In this document: piece by piece, positions 12,805-25,199 of the stretch
Layout: each line of letters starts with the position of its first letter
Numbering within the stretch: the stretch's first letter is position 1
From: Camelus bactrianus
Lineage: Eukaryota; Chordata; Mammalia; Artiodactyla; Camelidae
NCBI RefSeq assembly: GCF_048773025.1
Contig: NC_133546.1
Coordinates: 92,149,104 to 92,213,103 of the forward strand
Length of the DNA: 64,000 nucleotides
Direction: 5' to 3'
Program-made: the position numbers and the translations under genes
The notes under the pieces: model-generated
What the model was told of the DNA's origin: nothing
Seen by the model: the letters and a program-made list of their open reading frames with translations, nothing else
The model's database searches: none

Positions 12805-12827
12805 TTTTTTTTTTTTTTTTTTTTTTT
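12805..12827. repeat. Poly(T) run
   Basis: About 23 consecutive T. On the minus strand this would be a poly(A) tail, but I could not identify a retroposed body or a clear target-site duplication next to it. Confidence 0.8.
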
Positions 12828-13160
12828 GGTCACTGTTGTGCTCCCTGGGAAGGTCTTGCTACTTAAGCGCTGATTGCAATGTTAGATGTCACACGTATAC
12901 TGTTAATGACCCATATTCTCATATTCAGTTGTGAAGCCACGCCTGGCTTGGGGAATGAGGCATCTTAAGAAGCTGAAAGAACTCTTTGAGACCACTAGGG
13001 GCACTCTTTAGCAAGTTACCAGCTTCATGTTTTGCAGTTGTACCCCAGTAAGGGCAAAGCCTTTCTGAAGTTTCCTAACATATCCCCAGATAGAGGAGAG
13101 TTTACACTTTAGAAGAATCTGGCATGTATGTGAATCGTCAATGGATTTACCCCAAATGCA

Positions 13161-13325
13161 CCTTTAGGAAACACAAATCCAATAAGAAAAGCTTTCTAAC
13201 CCTTTCCCATCCTTCAAGATCAATTTTCAATTCATCTGCCTTTAGGAAACACAAATCCAATAAGAAAAGCTTTCTAACCCTTTCCCATCCTTCAAGATCA
13301 ATTTTCAATTCATCTGCCTTTAGGA
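13161..13325 (+). repeat. Perfect 78-bp tandem duplication
   Basis: The unit starting CCTTTAGGAAACACAAATCC occupies 13161-13238 and is repeated without a visible mismatch at 13239-13316. A partial third start (CCTTTAGGA) follows at 13317. The period is exactly 78 bases. Identity in otherwise diverged DNA implies a recent duplication, possibly polymorphic, or an assembly artefact. Confidence 0.95.
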
Positions 13326-13624
13326 TTCCCCAGCTCTTTAAACTCCCTTGGCATTTAACTTCTGTGGCCCTCGCTTGGCATTCAGTGTAAGTGACATGTT
13401 CATGTATTATGGGTGTCTCCTTTTCCCCTTCCAGCTAGAGAGTAGGAACTTCTTAAGGCCATGACTTTGATACTTGAAATCCACAAATTGTGAATTTTAA
13501 AGTATAGTTTATTTTAGAAGTTTTATCTAAGTCCCATAAATCATCAGAAGGACTTAGAAATGTCATTGTCTCAGTATCCCAATGACAAGATTTAGATGCT
13601 TCTTTCAGAATAAAAATGTTTTGT

Positions 13625-14340
13625 TAGGTCCTATGTCCCCATTATTGTGCTACACATTCTAGGTGCTTGAAGATACAGTAAATGGCAAGATAAAGCAAGA
13701 GGTGATGACTGCCAAGAATGAACAGGCATTGGCTAATGTGATAGGGAGGGACTGGGTGACATGGTGGAGAGGAGACACTAACTTTGATAGGAAAGGTCTT
13801 TCAGAGGAGATGATATTTGAATAGAGACCTGAAGGAAGTGCCAGGAGGAGGGTATGGCATGCTCATTGTGCAGCAAACACAAAGGCTCTGAGACGTGAAT
13901 GAACTTGGCAATTTTGAGGACAAGAAAGAAGGCCAGTATTGACATGAAGAGGGTAATTAAATTAAGTTGGAGCGTGGCGTGAGATGCAATTAGAAAGGAA
14001 ATAAGTAGGCAGGGACAGAACGATTTCATTCTGAGTGTAGTGGGAAGCCATTGGAGAATTCAAGTTAGGCAGTGACAAGGTTTGATTTAGGTTTTATTAA
14101 TAAAAATTTGCTCCGGTGCCAGTGTGGAGAATGGATTGGAGGGGGTGATGGCGGAAGCAGGGAGGTTATTATGGCAGCTGTCCTGGTGAGAGTTGATTCT
14201 GGCTTGGATCAGAGTCAGGGAATTACAGATGGAGAGAAAAGGAGATATTTTGGAGATAAACAGATGGAACTTACTCAAGGGACTGAGTGAGCATGAGGAA
14301 TCAACGATGACTTGAGTGTGGCTGTTGAGGCCGTATAGTG
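13625..14340. repeat. Ancient mammal-wide interspersed repeat, unclassified
   Basis: The phrases ATTTGAATAGAGACCTGAAG, CACAAAGGCTCTGAGACG, TGGGAAGCCATTGGAGAATT and CAGTGTGGAGAATGGATTGG follow the order of a widespread old mammalian repeat that I know by sight but cannot name with certainty (an L2-like or other ancient element). No coding capacity is left. Confidence 0.4.
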
Positions 14341-14354
14341 AATGGAGGAAGGAG

Positions 14355-14795
14355 ACAGGCAGTGTAGAGGCACAGTTAGGAGCTCCGACTTTGGAATGGA
14401 GCTGTACTGTTTTTGATCCTTGGGCAGTTACTTCGCTTTTCTCTGCCTCACTTTCCTCATTTGTAAAAGGTGGATAATAGTAGCTAGTTCATAGATTTTT
14501 CTTATTGTAGAATAGTCAGTATACAATGTCGTGTCAATTTCTGGTGTATGACGTTAATATTTTTGTCATACCTATAAATACATATATTCTTTTTCCTATA
14601 CTTTTTCATTATACGTTACTGCAAGATTTTGAATATAGTTCCCTGTGCTACACAGAAGAAACTTGTTGTTTACCTGTTTTATATATAGTAGATAATATTT
14701 GCAAATCTCAAACCATAGATTTTTTTAAACTGGAATCTGTAAGAACTAATGCTGGTAAGTGCTTGGCACAGTGCATTGTAAATAATAAATACATG
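14355..14795 (+). repeat. MIR SINE split by an L1 insertion
   Basis: The left half (14355-14500) has GGAGCTCCGACTTTGGAATG, TGGGCAGTTACTTCGC, CCTCACTTTCCTCATTTGTA and a GGATAATAGTAGC block. The right part (14725-14795) has GCTGGTAAGTGCTTGGCACA, the normal MIR 3' end. The two halves are separated by the L1 fragment at 14501-14713. Confidence 0.8.
14501..14713 (-). mobile_element. L1 3' end fragment inserted in a MIR
   Basis: It is the reverse complement of an L1 3' UTR (CAATGTCGTGTCAATTTCTG, CAAGATTTTGAATATAGTTC, TATATATAGTAGATAATA). It is flanked by an 11-base target-site duplication CATAGATTTTT at 14490-14500 and 14714-14724. The host MIR resumes on the far side, which dates the L1 as younger. 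Confidence 0.85.
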
Positions 14796-16059
14796 GAGGA
14801 TACTTTAGAACCAAATGTGTAAGTTTTATTAAGTAAATGATGCCCACCCACCCACCATGTGAAACTTCTGACTGGACACATTAAAAAGTCAAGTCAGAAA
14901 TTGCAGTTAGCTGACGGCAAATGTCAGTAGCATAGCTGGCTCTCTGAAGTATTTTTCCCACAAACCATGAGAAATAACAAAATAAGAAAAGTAAATTCTA
15001 CCCCAAACTGAATGCTCAGCATAACGTGAAGACAGAGAATGGCAAAAGTGTGGAATAACTGTGAGTAAAAAGGGAAAAATGACCAAATCACAGTGCATGA
15101 TCTCATGCTTCTGCCCCGCCCCTGCTCTGATACAAGGATTTGCAGTGATCAAAGGGAGACTGAGGAAAACGTCAAAAAGAGCTGATGAGTGCAGAATTCC
15201 CTGGGTTCATGTATGTTGAGACTTATTTTTTCCCCTTATATGTAGCCTTGATATAACAGACTTGAGTAACAGACTGGCTAGATACAAAACCTAGCAACTT
15301 CATTTCACTGGATTTTGTTTTCTTTTAAAGGCTGCTCCACTGTTGGCTTGCCTTTGTAAACTCTGACGCCAGTCTCATTCTCTTGCCTTTGTTAAGTCAT
15401 GTGGTGGTTTTGTCTAGAGACCTTGAAAGTCTGCTGTCTTTCAAATCTGATAATTTTACTACCATATCTTTCTAGCTGATCATTCTGGGTAATTTTCCCA
15501 GGTATGCAGTGAGCTCATTCAATGAAATTGATTTAGGTCTTTTTCTACTTTAGAAACATTTTCTTGTGTTACAGTTTTAAACATTATCTGTTTTAGCATT
15601 TTATTTTTCTTTGCCAGAGGCTCCAGTAATATCAATATGATTTTTTTCTTTGCTTTCCTTCCATTTCGACTACTTTCTCTCTTAACTCCTTTTACTTTCT
15701 TTTCTATGTCATTTTAATTCTCTTGGTTGTTTTCCTACCTTTCTTCAATATCTATTGTTACATTTTTATTTGAATCTATTCTTCCCTCTGCACCTTTATT
15801 TTTCGGTTAATTTTGTCTTTTCTATTTCTTTCCTGTATTTCATCAACTTACTTTTCATTCTTTTCTGTTTTTCTTGTACACTTAAAATTTTAGTTCCTGG
15901 AATCCTTATTCATGGTGGTTTTTCATATCTTCAGATGCCTTTTTGAGAATATTCTTTTTGCATATATTTAATTCTTTTACAGCGTTGGCTTACAGTTTTC
16001 TTGTGATTTGTAACTGTTTCTTGGAAGGGAGGGCTTCCTCAATTGATAAGTATAAAATT
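14796..16059. other. Intergenic, AT-rich, no gene seen
   Basis: No coding exon supported. The 15300-15960 part is T-rich and may be antisense old LINE sequence, but I cannot place it. Confidence 0.4.
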
Positions 16060-18180
16060 TCACTTCCTATGCAATGATGCATTCACAAAAATTCATCATG
16101 TATTAGGTCACAAAAGCAAACAACCATCATTTTCATAAAGTAGAAATAGTATAAATGATACTCTCCCATCACAATATAATAAAACTAGAAATCACTAACA
16201 AAATAAAAACTAGAATGTCACTTTTATCCAGAAAGTTTTAAAGCTCCAACTAAACTCCTGCATGGACAAGGAAATACAGACTGAGATTATAGATTTAAAA
16301 ATTGCGATTAAAAAAACTACACATATAAATCTATGGGATGCACATAAAACAGTGATCAGAGGAAAATTTATTGCATTGAATACTTTTACCAATAAAAATG
16401 AAAGACTGGAAATAAGTGGGAAAATACCCATATCAAAAAAACTAGAAAAAGAACAATAAAATACATCCAAAGAAAGCACAGGAAGGGAGTAATAAAGATT
16501 AAAATGGAACATAATGAGACAGAGAACAGAAAAAAAAGAGATCTAATCACTAAATCAAGATCCTGTATTTAAAAAAAGTTATGCAAGTAGAGAAACCACT
16601 GCCTAACTTATTAAAGAAGAAGCAAAACTACTAAATGAGAGATGAGAAAGAAGAAATATCCATTTGAGAAAATAATTTAAAAATTGCAAAAGACTACTAC
16701 TTTTCTGACATCTACGCAAAATTGAAAACTTAGGTAAAATTGATAATTTCCTAGAAAAATATGGATCGCCAAAATTTAGATCATTTGATTTAGGAAGTCT
16801 AAACATCAATATCCATAAAAGGAATAGAGAAGTTTGTTAATGAACTACCTCACAAAAACGTGCCAGGCCCAGATACTTGCATAGTTCTGAAACTATGTGT
16901 GTATTAGGGTTGATCAAACATGTGAATATATTGTAGCTGATGCGTATAGTTTTCTCACTGTTGGAAAAGGGAGTTCAAATAAGCAAAGAGAAAGCTAGAA
17001 TGAAACTTGCAATTGGAGGTATCAATATGAACGCATGTACTTCGATAGATAGAAATATAGATGATAGATAGATATGTGCGTGCATACATACACATATTTG
17101 CTAGTTTGATCTGCTGTGAGAGCCTAAGAGTAAGTGACATTCTTATTAGTGATGAGCACAGCTAGCAGCCAGATCTTGGTTTCTAAATACCGTGCTTTAA
17201 TAAGCAAACCAGGAACACTTGGTAAAGTGATTGATTTCAGCTGTGCAAGAAAAGTATAAAGTAAGTCTGAATATCTTACAGGGCTAGAAGTTACGAAGTC
17301 TAAAAAAGATTAAGGCATGTGAAAGTTCACAGGAGCCAGCATGAAAGAGTACATGAAGGTCAAATCTTCAACAATTTAAACAATAAATAGTATTATTAAT
17401 GGGGTATAACTCATACAACAAAATAAATATCCATGAATTCATACTGCCATGAATTGAGTAAATGAATGAAATACAAAGTCACCATTTGAGAGGACCATGG
17501 TATAATCGTGGCAGGCAGTATCCACCAATGGATACTAAAACCCGTGGATGAATGTTTGAAGAGAAACAAGATGTTAACGTAGTCTCCAAGTATCTCCTCC
17601 AAATTTTGATCAGTTACGATGGAAAAAAAATAGTAACTTTAGCAACCTAGCAGACTCACCTTAGCTAAGTGATGAAGGCTCACATTACCAGTAATAAGAT
17701 ATATTGACATCACAAAGTCCCTGTGGTGATGCACTGAGTAGAGTTAAGATAACTTCAATGTCACTTCTGTGGTATTCTTTTCTAAAAGCATAACCTCCAT
17801 GTAATCATGATATAATACCTGACAGACCCAAATGGAGAGACCTTTTGCAAAATAATTGACCAGTATTCATCAAAAGTGTCAAGGTCATGAAAGACAGGGA
17901 AAACTGGGGGAATTGTCACAGATTGGAGGAGACCAAGGAGACACAAGTAGATGCAGTTAGGAATCCCGAATGGGATCCTGTAACAGGAAAATGGGCATTA
18001 GGGAAAAACCTGGTGAAATTTAGTTGTGTTGATTCCCCATTCTTTTGATAGTTGTATTGCAGTTCTGGAAGTTGTTAACATTATGGAAAGCTGGGCAGAG
18101 GACGTACATCAAGTCTCTGTACTATGCTTGCAACTTCTCTATAAAGTCTAACATTCTTTCAAAATAATAAAAGAGATTAA
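16060..18180 (+). mobile_element. Old L1 (L1M-type): ORF2 remnant plus 3' UTR
   Basis: The 16060-16860 part translates in pieces to L1 ORF2 linker sequence (WDAHKTVIRGKFIALNTFT resembles the L1 'WD..KAV.RGKFIALNA' motif). From about 17380 to 18180 it has a classic L1M 3' UTR: GTCAAGGTCATGAAAGACAG, CTGTCACAGATTGGAGGAGA-like text, ACATTATGGAAAGCTGGGC, TCTCTGTACTATGCTTGCAA, and an A-rich end AAATAATAAAAG at about 18170. It is heavily decayed, with frames broken many times. Ends are approximate. Confidence 0.6.
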
Positions 18181-18286
18181 GTCAGCTTTGCAGATAGATT
18201 TATTACGCTTTCTGAAGCCAGCCCACTTTCTAGCAGCCTTCATATTTTACATTGTATTCCCAAGCCTGGTAACTGCCATGGCATGT

Positions 18287-18665
18287 TGTCAGGAACAGAA
18301 TGTTTATATCCCTCTAAAACTTGTGTGTTGAAACCCTAATTCCCAATATGATGGTATTTTGAGGTGAAGCCTTTGGGAGATAGCTGGGATTAGACGAGGT
18401 CATGAGAGTGGAGCCTCATGAATGGGATTAGTGCCCTTATAAAAGTCAGGAGAGAGCTTGCCTCCCCTCTTTGCTCTCTTCCATGTAAGGTCACAGCAGG
18501 AAGGCGGTCGTCGGCAGCCCTGAAGAGGGCTCTCACCAGAACCCGACCATGCTGGCACCCTGACCTTGAACTTCCAGCCTCCAGAACTGTGAGAAATCAA
18601 TGTCTGTTTTAAGCAACCCAGTCTATGGTGTATTTTTGGTTTAGCAGCCCAAGCTAGCTAAGACA
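18287..18665 (+). mobile_element. Solo LTR, ERVL-MaLR type (MST/MLT1 group), fossil
   Basis: Recognised by the block order: GTGTGTTGAAACCCTAATTC, ATGATGGTATTTTGAGGTG, ATGAATGGGATTAGTGCCCT followed by TATAAAAG, CAGCCTCCAGAACTGTGAGA, and a terminal CAGCCCAAGCTAGCTAAGAC. It is an old, decayed solo LTR with no internal region next to it. Family placement within MaLR is from memory. Confidence 0.5.
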
Positions 18666-18669
18666 CATA

Positions 18670-20004
18670 CGAAGGGTCTACAGAAGATTTTTCAGTTTCT
18701 GATCCATGCAAAGATCACCAATTTTCCATCACTCAATGCTAAAACGAGACTGTATATAATTGAATCTTTGAAGATTCAGGTGACACTTCCAGATTTTGCA
18801 GTACCTTCAGGTCATGATTATGGGCACCAGCTGTCACTGTACAGCATGAGAGATACACACAGAAGTGCCAATTAACAGAGATTTCTGGTTGACACCATGC
18901 CACAGAAATAAGTTTTTTCCTGATTTAGGCTCAAGTTAATGAGAGTGAAATAAATAACTTGTTCCCCTTTTTTACGAAAGCATAACTCCGAGAGCATCTG
19001 ATCTTCCTTCTGGGCCTTACACACCTCTGTTGTTCTAAGGCCATGACAAGAATTTGGCTTCATTTGCTAAAGACCTTTTAAGGGTCATTAGCATCAGGAT
19101 GTGGAGAAGGACACTGAGGTCTTACTATGAGCTGAGTAATCCAAGAGGAGGAAACAGAATCTCAGAGAGAGTGACTGGCCCCCATCCACGCTCAGCTAGT
19201 AAATTGACCTTTCACCCAAATCTTCCAGATCCCCAAATCCAAGTTCTTTGCATTATCCCAAGTTGTCTCTAGAATGGGGCACAGAATCATTTGAGGACTT
19301 CGCCTGTCTAGACTAGAGGGTGACATTAAAGCAATAGACACCACTCTATACAAATCCTTGAGGAATGCTCTGTACATCGCAGATATGTGACCTACTGCAA
19401 ACTGTTTCTTTTATCATCTGAAGATTCATATCAATGAGTTTATGACTTGGAAACTGTATTTTGAATTTCATTATAAAGGACCAAATCTCTTTGAAAGGGT
19501 TCTAAAATTCTGTGTGTTTTCCTTCCCCTTAGATAAGTTCTGTACTGGCAGTGTGCCCGTATGCCTTCACTGTCTGATCAGATCTAGAAGATGGTTTGGG
19601 CTGAAACCGTCTGCCAAGTGCCCTTTTCCAGTAAGAATAAGATGACTTCTTGTAAGTAGTTGGTGATGCCTTGTCATCTTTAGAATTCCTACTAAAAGGG
19701 AATATTTAATGCACCCTGTAAAGAGGCAGTTGTATCATGCCTGACACATACAGCTGTAGTCTAGCCTTGTTGCCTTTACGGAGGCCCAGTAGAGACTATG
19801 AGCCATGAGACCAGGGTCCTCTGTCAGCACTGACCTCTCTCTCTAGCTGGTATTTGATTAGAAAGGTTAACAGCAAAGCCGTAGTTATTGGATTATACAG
19901 TCTGGTGAGGCTTACTTTGGAATCGTCAGCCCTGATTTTGACATGCCCCAATGTGTCAGTGGATTTGTCCACATGGTGTGATAAAGCTATCAAAAGGTTC
20001 TCAG
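18670..20004. other. Intergenic, no gene seen
   Basis: Unique-looking DNA; a MIR-like antisense piece lies at about 19110-19265 (GAGGAAACAGAATCTCAGAG, CAGCTAGTAAATTGACC). No coding exon supported. Confidence 0.45.
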
Positions 20005-20014
20005 AGCAAAATTA

Positions 20015-20937
20015 TTTTATTTTTAATTGAATTATAGTTGGTTTACAGTATGTTCATCTCTGATGCACAGCATAGTGATTCACTTATACATATATATATA
20101 TATTCTTTTTCATTTTAGGTTATTAAAAGATATTGAATGTAGTTCCCTGTGCTATACGGTAACATCTTGTTGTTTATCTATTTTATATATAGTACTTTGT
20201 ATCTGCTAATCCTAAGCTCCTAATTTATTCCTCTCCCCTTCCCCCTCTGGTAACCACAAGTTTGTTTTCTATGTCTATGCATCTCTTTTTGTTTTGGAAA
20301 TAAGTTCATTTCTATCATTTTTTCAGATTCCACATGTAAGTGATATCATATAATATTTGTCTTTGTCTGATGTACTTCACTTAGTATGATAATCTCTAGG
20401 TCCATCCATGTTGCTGCAAATGGCATTTTATTCTCTTTTATGGCTGAGTAGTATTCCATTCTGTGTATATAACACACCTTCTTTATCCAGTCATCTGTCA
20501 GTGGACATTTGGATTGCTTCCACACCTTGGCTATTGTAAATAGTGCTGTTATGAACACTGAGGTGCATGTATCTTTCCTAATTAGAGTTCCCTCCAGATA
20601 TATGCCCAGGAGTGGGACTGCTGGATCATAGCAGTTTTTTTGGTTTTTAAAAAAATCTCCATACTGTTTTCCACAGTGGCTGCACCAAACTACATTCCCA
20701 CAAACAGTGTAGGGTTCCCTTTTTCCCACAGCCTCTCCAGCATTTATCATTTGTGGACTTTTGAATGATGGCCATTCTGACTGGTGTGAGATGATACCTC
20801 ATTGTAGTTTTGATTTGCATTTCTCTGATAATTAGTGATATTGAGCATCTTTTTATGTGCCAGTTGGCCATCTGTATGTTTGGAGAAATGTCTATTAAGT
20901 TGTCTGCCCATTTTTTGATTGGGTTGTTTTGCTATGA
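20015..20937 (-). mobile_element. 5'-truncated L1 with ORF2 C-terminus and target-site duplication
   Basis: The minus strand encodes the end of L1 ORF2: blocks TALFTIAKVWKQSKCP, DDWIKKVCYI, RMEYYSAIKENKMPFAATW and DLEIIILSEV lie between about 20750 and 20346, with further ORF2 sequence up to about 20871. The 3' UTR runs down to 20015. The 10-base duplication AGCAAAATTA lies at 20005-20014 and 20938-20947. At least one frame change separates the ORF2 parts, so it is a dead copy. It is of moderate age judging by the easy recognition. Confidence 0.9.
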
Positions 20938-20947
20938 AGCAAAATTA

Positions 20948-22014
20948 ATTTTAATTAGTTTTTTAAACAAAATATAAACCATGAAGTATGACTCTAAAGG
21001 AATGGGAAGGATGCCTGTGGAATGTGAGAAACAGAGAATTGCATCTTCAGAATCACTGAGAAATTCTGGCTGCCTGGTGACTTTGGGGAAGTTGCCTAAT
21101 TCTGGAGGAGGCGAAGGTTGTGTTTGTTTTCGGTGAAGGAGCTGGAGGAATATTTTAAATGGTTCGGCAGACATCTCCAAAGTCTACATTTTACATCTTG
21201 TCCTGAAATTCAGTCTTAGTTTGTAATGGCATATATGTTTGAAGGTGCTTTTAACAACAGGAATGTTGATGGAATTTAGAAAGTCTTTGAGCCAAATCCT
21301 GCCTTCAGCGTGCACTTAAGTTTCTATAAAAGGAGAGTGGCAACCGTATTTATAGAGCTGAGTGTAAAATTTGAAACCTGCCATACAAAATCAGAGTATT
21401 AAAAGCTGGGATATTGAATTTCACTTTTCCGCATGCTGACGTTGACTTTCCTGTGAAGCATCACCAGCTAGTGAGATCTCATTCAGTTGCGTGATTTTTT
21501 ATTTTTCTCAACTAACCCAAATCCAGAGATACAAATCTGGAGCTTAGGGGGGATCTCATGTAGATTTGTAATATTCCTAAGGGTCTGTGGGATCTTAATC
21601 GCTTTCATATTTTATTTATAAAGCAAATGTTCCATGACATTGAAACATTAAATGGATTATACTCAGCCATGTGCAATGTATAATTTTCTAAAATCTCTGA
21701 TTAATTTAATATGCTTGATTTTCATCCTTTGATATGTGACCTTGGTGTAATTTATAACAAGCTATAAATATTTGAAATACCGTGCAAATGTGGTTTGGGG
21801 AATAATATTAACACCTGCCTTATGTGCTAGTTAGGTTGTATTGAGCTCTGAGTGTACATGGGTATGTTTCTGGGATACTATTTGATCTGTGTTCCATCTG
21901 AATCGATGTATGTAACGATTGGCTGGATCTAAGGGGTTCTCACTATTTTCTTAGCTTTTCATTCAAAACCAAGTTGAAATTTGGGAATTTTATAGTGGCG
22001 TTCCTTCTTTTTTG
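20948..22014. other. Intergenic, possibly conserved non-coding
   Basis: No gene. The part at 21440-21860 has AT-rich but complex sequence with TTAATTTAATATGCTTGATT, CAAGCTATAAATATTTGAAA and GAATAATATTAACACC, unlike any repeat I know. It may be a conserved non-coding element. Confidence 0.4.
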
Positions 22015-22755
22015 TACTTTTTAAAAACTGAAGTATACTCAGTTACAATGTGTCAATTTCTGCTGTGCAGCACAATGTTCCAGTCATGCATATACATGCA
22101 TATATTTGTTTTCATATTCTTTTTCATTAAAGGTCGTTACAAGATACTGAACATAGTTCCCTGTGCTATGTAGAAGAAAATTTTAAAATCTATTTTTATG
22201 TATAGCAGCTAACATTTGTAAATCTCAAACTCCCAAATTTATCCCTTCCCACTCCCTTTCTCTGGTAACCATAAGATTGTTTACTATGTGTGCAAGTCTA
22301 TTTCTGTTTTGTAGATGAGTTCATAGTGTCCTTTTTTTTCCCTTTTTCTTTTTAGATTCTACATGTTAATGATATCTTGTGGTATTTTTCTTTCTCTTTC
22401 TGGCTTACTTCACTTAGAATGACATTCTCCAGGGACATCCATGTTGCTGCAAATGTCGTTATGTTGTCGGTTTTTATGGCTGAGTAGTATTCCATTGTAT
22501 AAATATACCACCTCTTCTTTATCCAGTTATCCATTGATGGGCATTTAGGCTGTTTCCATGTCTTGGCTATTGTAAATAGTGCTGCTTTGAACATTGGGGT
22601 GCAGGTGTCATCCTGAAGTAGGGTTCCTTCTGGATATATGCCCAGGAGCGGGATTCCTGGGTCACATGGTAAGTCTATTCCTAGTCTTTTCAGGAATCTC
22701 CATACTGTTTTCCACAGCGGCTGCACCAAGCTGCACTCCCGCCAGCCGTGTGGGA
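22015..22755 (-). mobile_element. 5'-truncated L1 with ORF2 C-terminus
   Basis: The minus strand encodes [20 protein letters not shown], then DDTCTPMFKAALFTIAKTW, the YYSAIKTDNI region and LENVILSEVSQKEKEKYHKI, which is the L1 ORF2 C-terminus, with an open frame from about 22729 to 22352. The 3' UTR occupies 22015-22350. It is better preserved than the copy at 20 kb. The right edge dissolves into GC-rich unclassified sequence, and no target-site duplication could be paired. Confidence 0.88.
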
Positions 22756-24560
22756 GGCCCCCTTCTCTGTGCGTTTTAATTCTCGTCGAAGCAGTACCAC
22801 CAGTACTTCCCTTGCTGACTCTCCCCCCGTCTTCCCCGCACTTTCCCAGCTCAACCTGTGCGTTTTAACCAAGACACAGATAACATAACCCCTGTCGAAG
22901 TCTGCACCTGGAGACACGGACATAGGATACGGCCCTGCCGACCCACCCTGGGAACAACCATGAGGATTGTTACCCAATCTGAGCCTTCCCAGCTTCGATG
23001 GAAAGGCGGCCTCCAGCCCAGGAGAGACTTTTCTCTGAGCTCAGGGGCCCCTCCCACGTGCAGCTCGTCCTTCCAAAGCCATAGTCATGGAGGGAGTGTA
23101 AAGCAGAACACGTGAGAGCTTTTGGCTTTTCCCTGAGCTCTTTGCTGGCTCAGGTGCTGAGTAACCTGAACCTCACTTCCCTCATCTGTAAGCTAGGATG
23201 GACTGGTCTAAGAATGAGAGTCTGTGCACGTGGGGCGTGAGTGCTTGGTACACAGTATGGGTGTGTTACTGTCATCACGGATGCTCGTTTCCTCATTGGA
23301 AATGCCTTGGTATTGAGTCACGGGTGGTAAAAATGGTCTGTGTTGTGCTGACTTGGTGACTCGTGTTAATGGCCAGTCCACTGAGAGGAACCAGGGTGCC
23401 GGACTCCTAGCTCAGGGTTTATTCTACCTGGTCGGGTGCCCTCTGCCCTGTCAGTATTCAGCGTCAGATGATGGCTATGTTTTTATGTATTTCCTCTCCA
23501 AACAATGAAGAAACAAAACAGAAAACAACAATCCTGGCAAATGATTCACATCTAGCTGTACTTCCCTTTTCTGTTTTTCCTCTTATTTTGAGGGAACCAT
23601 AAAAGGTGTGCAGCTGCTGCGCTGGGAGTCTATAAGCGTAGTGATTTATGGAGTCAGCTGGGGGTTGACTTCACCAAGGGAACGTCTGCCTCGTCAATGG
23701 CACGTCTAGTGGGTCACGTGCCTGGAGAGGCTGGGGCGTCGATGCGGTCGATTCACCAGGTTTTCCTGCAACTTGGCAGTTGGAGAATGGCATGGGGTTA
23801 TCTCCACCCCCAGGGAACTGGCCTCAACTGGTCAGATCAGCGTTTGCAAAGTCCTCTGTGTTAAGAGTTAGAATAAGATATATTTTTATGTATTTTTAGT
23901 CTCCATATAGACAATACACTCCCCTTAAAAGGTAATTCAGGGAGCTTGTTAAATGGGAAATAAAGCTAAGGAGGCAACAACACTTTGAATAAACTGGATT
24001 AGTAACACCAAAAGCAGTAACTTATTAAAATAATGTTCTGTAATTCTCATGACTCAGACCCGTGTTTTTCAAATATTATTTTGTCTTCCTAGTGTTTCCA
24101 GTGGGAAATAGGAATCAGGCCCATTTATGGACTATATAGCATGACTTTGGGTTAGACAGCTGAAGCTTGGACCTTCAGGGTCAAGTGTACTGGCGGGTAG
24201 GGAAGGCCCTGGCTGAGTACTTGTGTGTTAGGCACCGGAGGATTCTCCATGGTGCATTCCTGAGATACAGCTTTCTAATTTATTAAAACTGACAGCAGCT
24301 GATGCTCTGAGAGTGTTGTGATTGTGAGAATGTTATTCCTTGGAAGGCGACACTTCCAGGAAAGTATTTGAATTTTGGAAGGTTACTCTCTTGGGAGATG
24401 CTGGCTAGTTACCTGCTGCTTCTGGATCATTCTCCATGTCTTCCTGTCTCATCTGCAATTTGTCGAAATTAAAAAAAAAAAACAAAACAGGTACTGTGGT
24501 CTCATGGTTAGCATAATAAGTCTGTGAAAATGAGAACTCTTATTTATATATCCATTGGCA
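22756..24560. other. Intergenic, GC-rich then AT-rich, no gene seen
   Basis: 22756-23100 is GC-rich and unclassified, and contains a 13-base direct repeat (CTGTGCGTTTTAA at 22767-22779 and 22856-22868). A MIR-like piece lies at about 23140-23285 (CTTCCCTCATCTGTAAGC, GAGTGCTTGGTACACAGTA). The rest is unique-looking. An A-run sits at 24471-24482. Confidence 0.45.
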
Positions 24561-24564
24561 GCAG

Positions 24565-25010
24565 CATCAGTTTCCAATGGCTCCTGTGACATCACTGCAC
24601 TGTTCATGGCTTAAAACAACACACATTTATTTTCTTACGGTTCTGGAGGTCAGAGGTCTAAAGTGGTTTGGCAGGGCCGTGTTCCTTCTGAGGCTCTAGG
24701 GGAGAATCCCTTTTCTCGCCTTTCTTTCCCAGTTCCTAGAGGCTGCCTGTGTCTCTTGGCTGTTGGCCCTGCATCACTCTGACCTCTGCTTCCCTTTTCC
24801 CCTTTCTCCTTCCTGACTCTGCCTTCCTCTTAGAAGTACCCCAGTGATAACACTGGGCCACCTGCCTAATCCAGGACCATTTCCCTACATCAGGATCCAA
24901 CCTTCGTTACCTCTACGAAGTCCATTTTGCCACAGAAGGTGACATAATGACAGAGTCCAGGGATTAGGGTGTGGACATTTTTGGGGGGATGTTATCCAGC
25001 CAGCCACACA
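24565..25010 (-). mobile_element. Solo LTR, ERVL-MaLR type (MST/MLT1 group), antisense, fossil
   Basis: Antisense of the family seen at 18.3 kb: CATGGCTTAAAACAACACAC, ACGGTTCTGGAGGTCAGAG, GGCAGGGCCGTGTTCCTTCT, TGCATCACTCTGACCTCTGC and a terminal TTATCCAGCCAGCCACACA. It is an old, decayed solo LTR. Exact ends and subfamily are uncertain. Confidence 0.5.
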
Positions 25011-25199
25011 GTGGACTAACCTTTGTGTGCCTCAGATGCCCATCCATCCTCGCATTCCCTTGAGGTTGAGTGAAAGATTTTCCACAAAGTTCTAGAAGCA
25101 CCCTGGGGGCTAGTTTCTATATGAATAAAAAGTGGTTAACACAATGATATGCTAGTTGAAATCTGAAACACGGGTAACCCGGAAGTCTCTTGTTTCGCC

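Noticed and set aside
20346-20871. Protein-coding gene on the minus strand
   Set aside because: It is the L1 ORF2 C-terminus in a 5'-truncated insertion.
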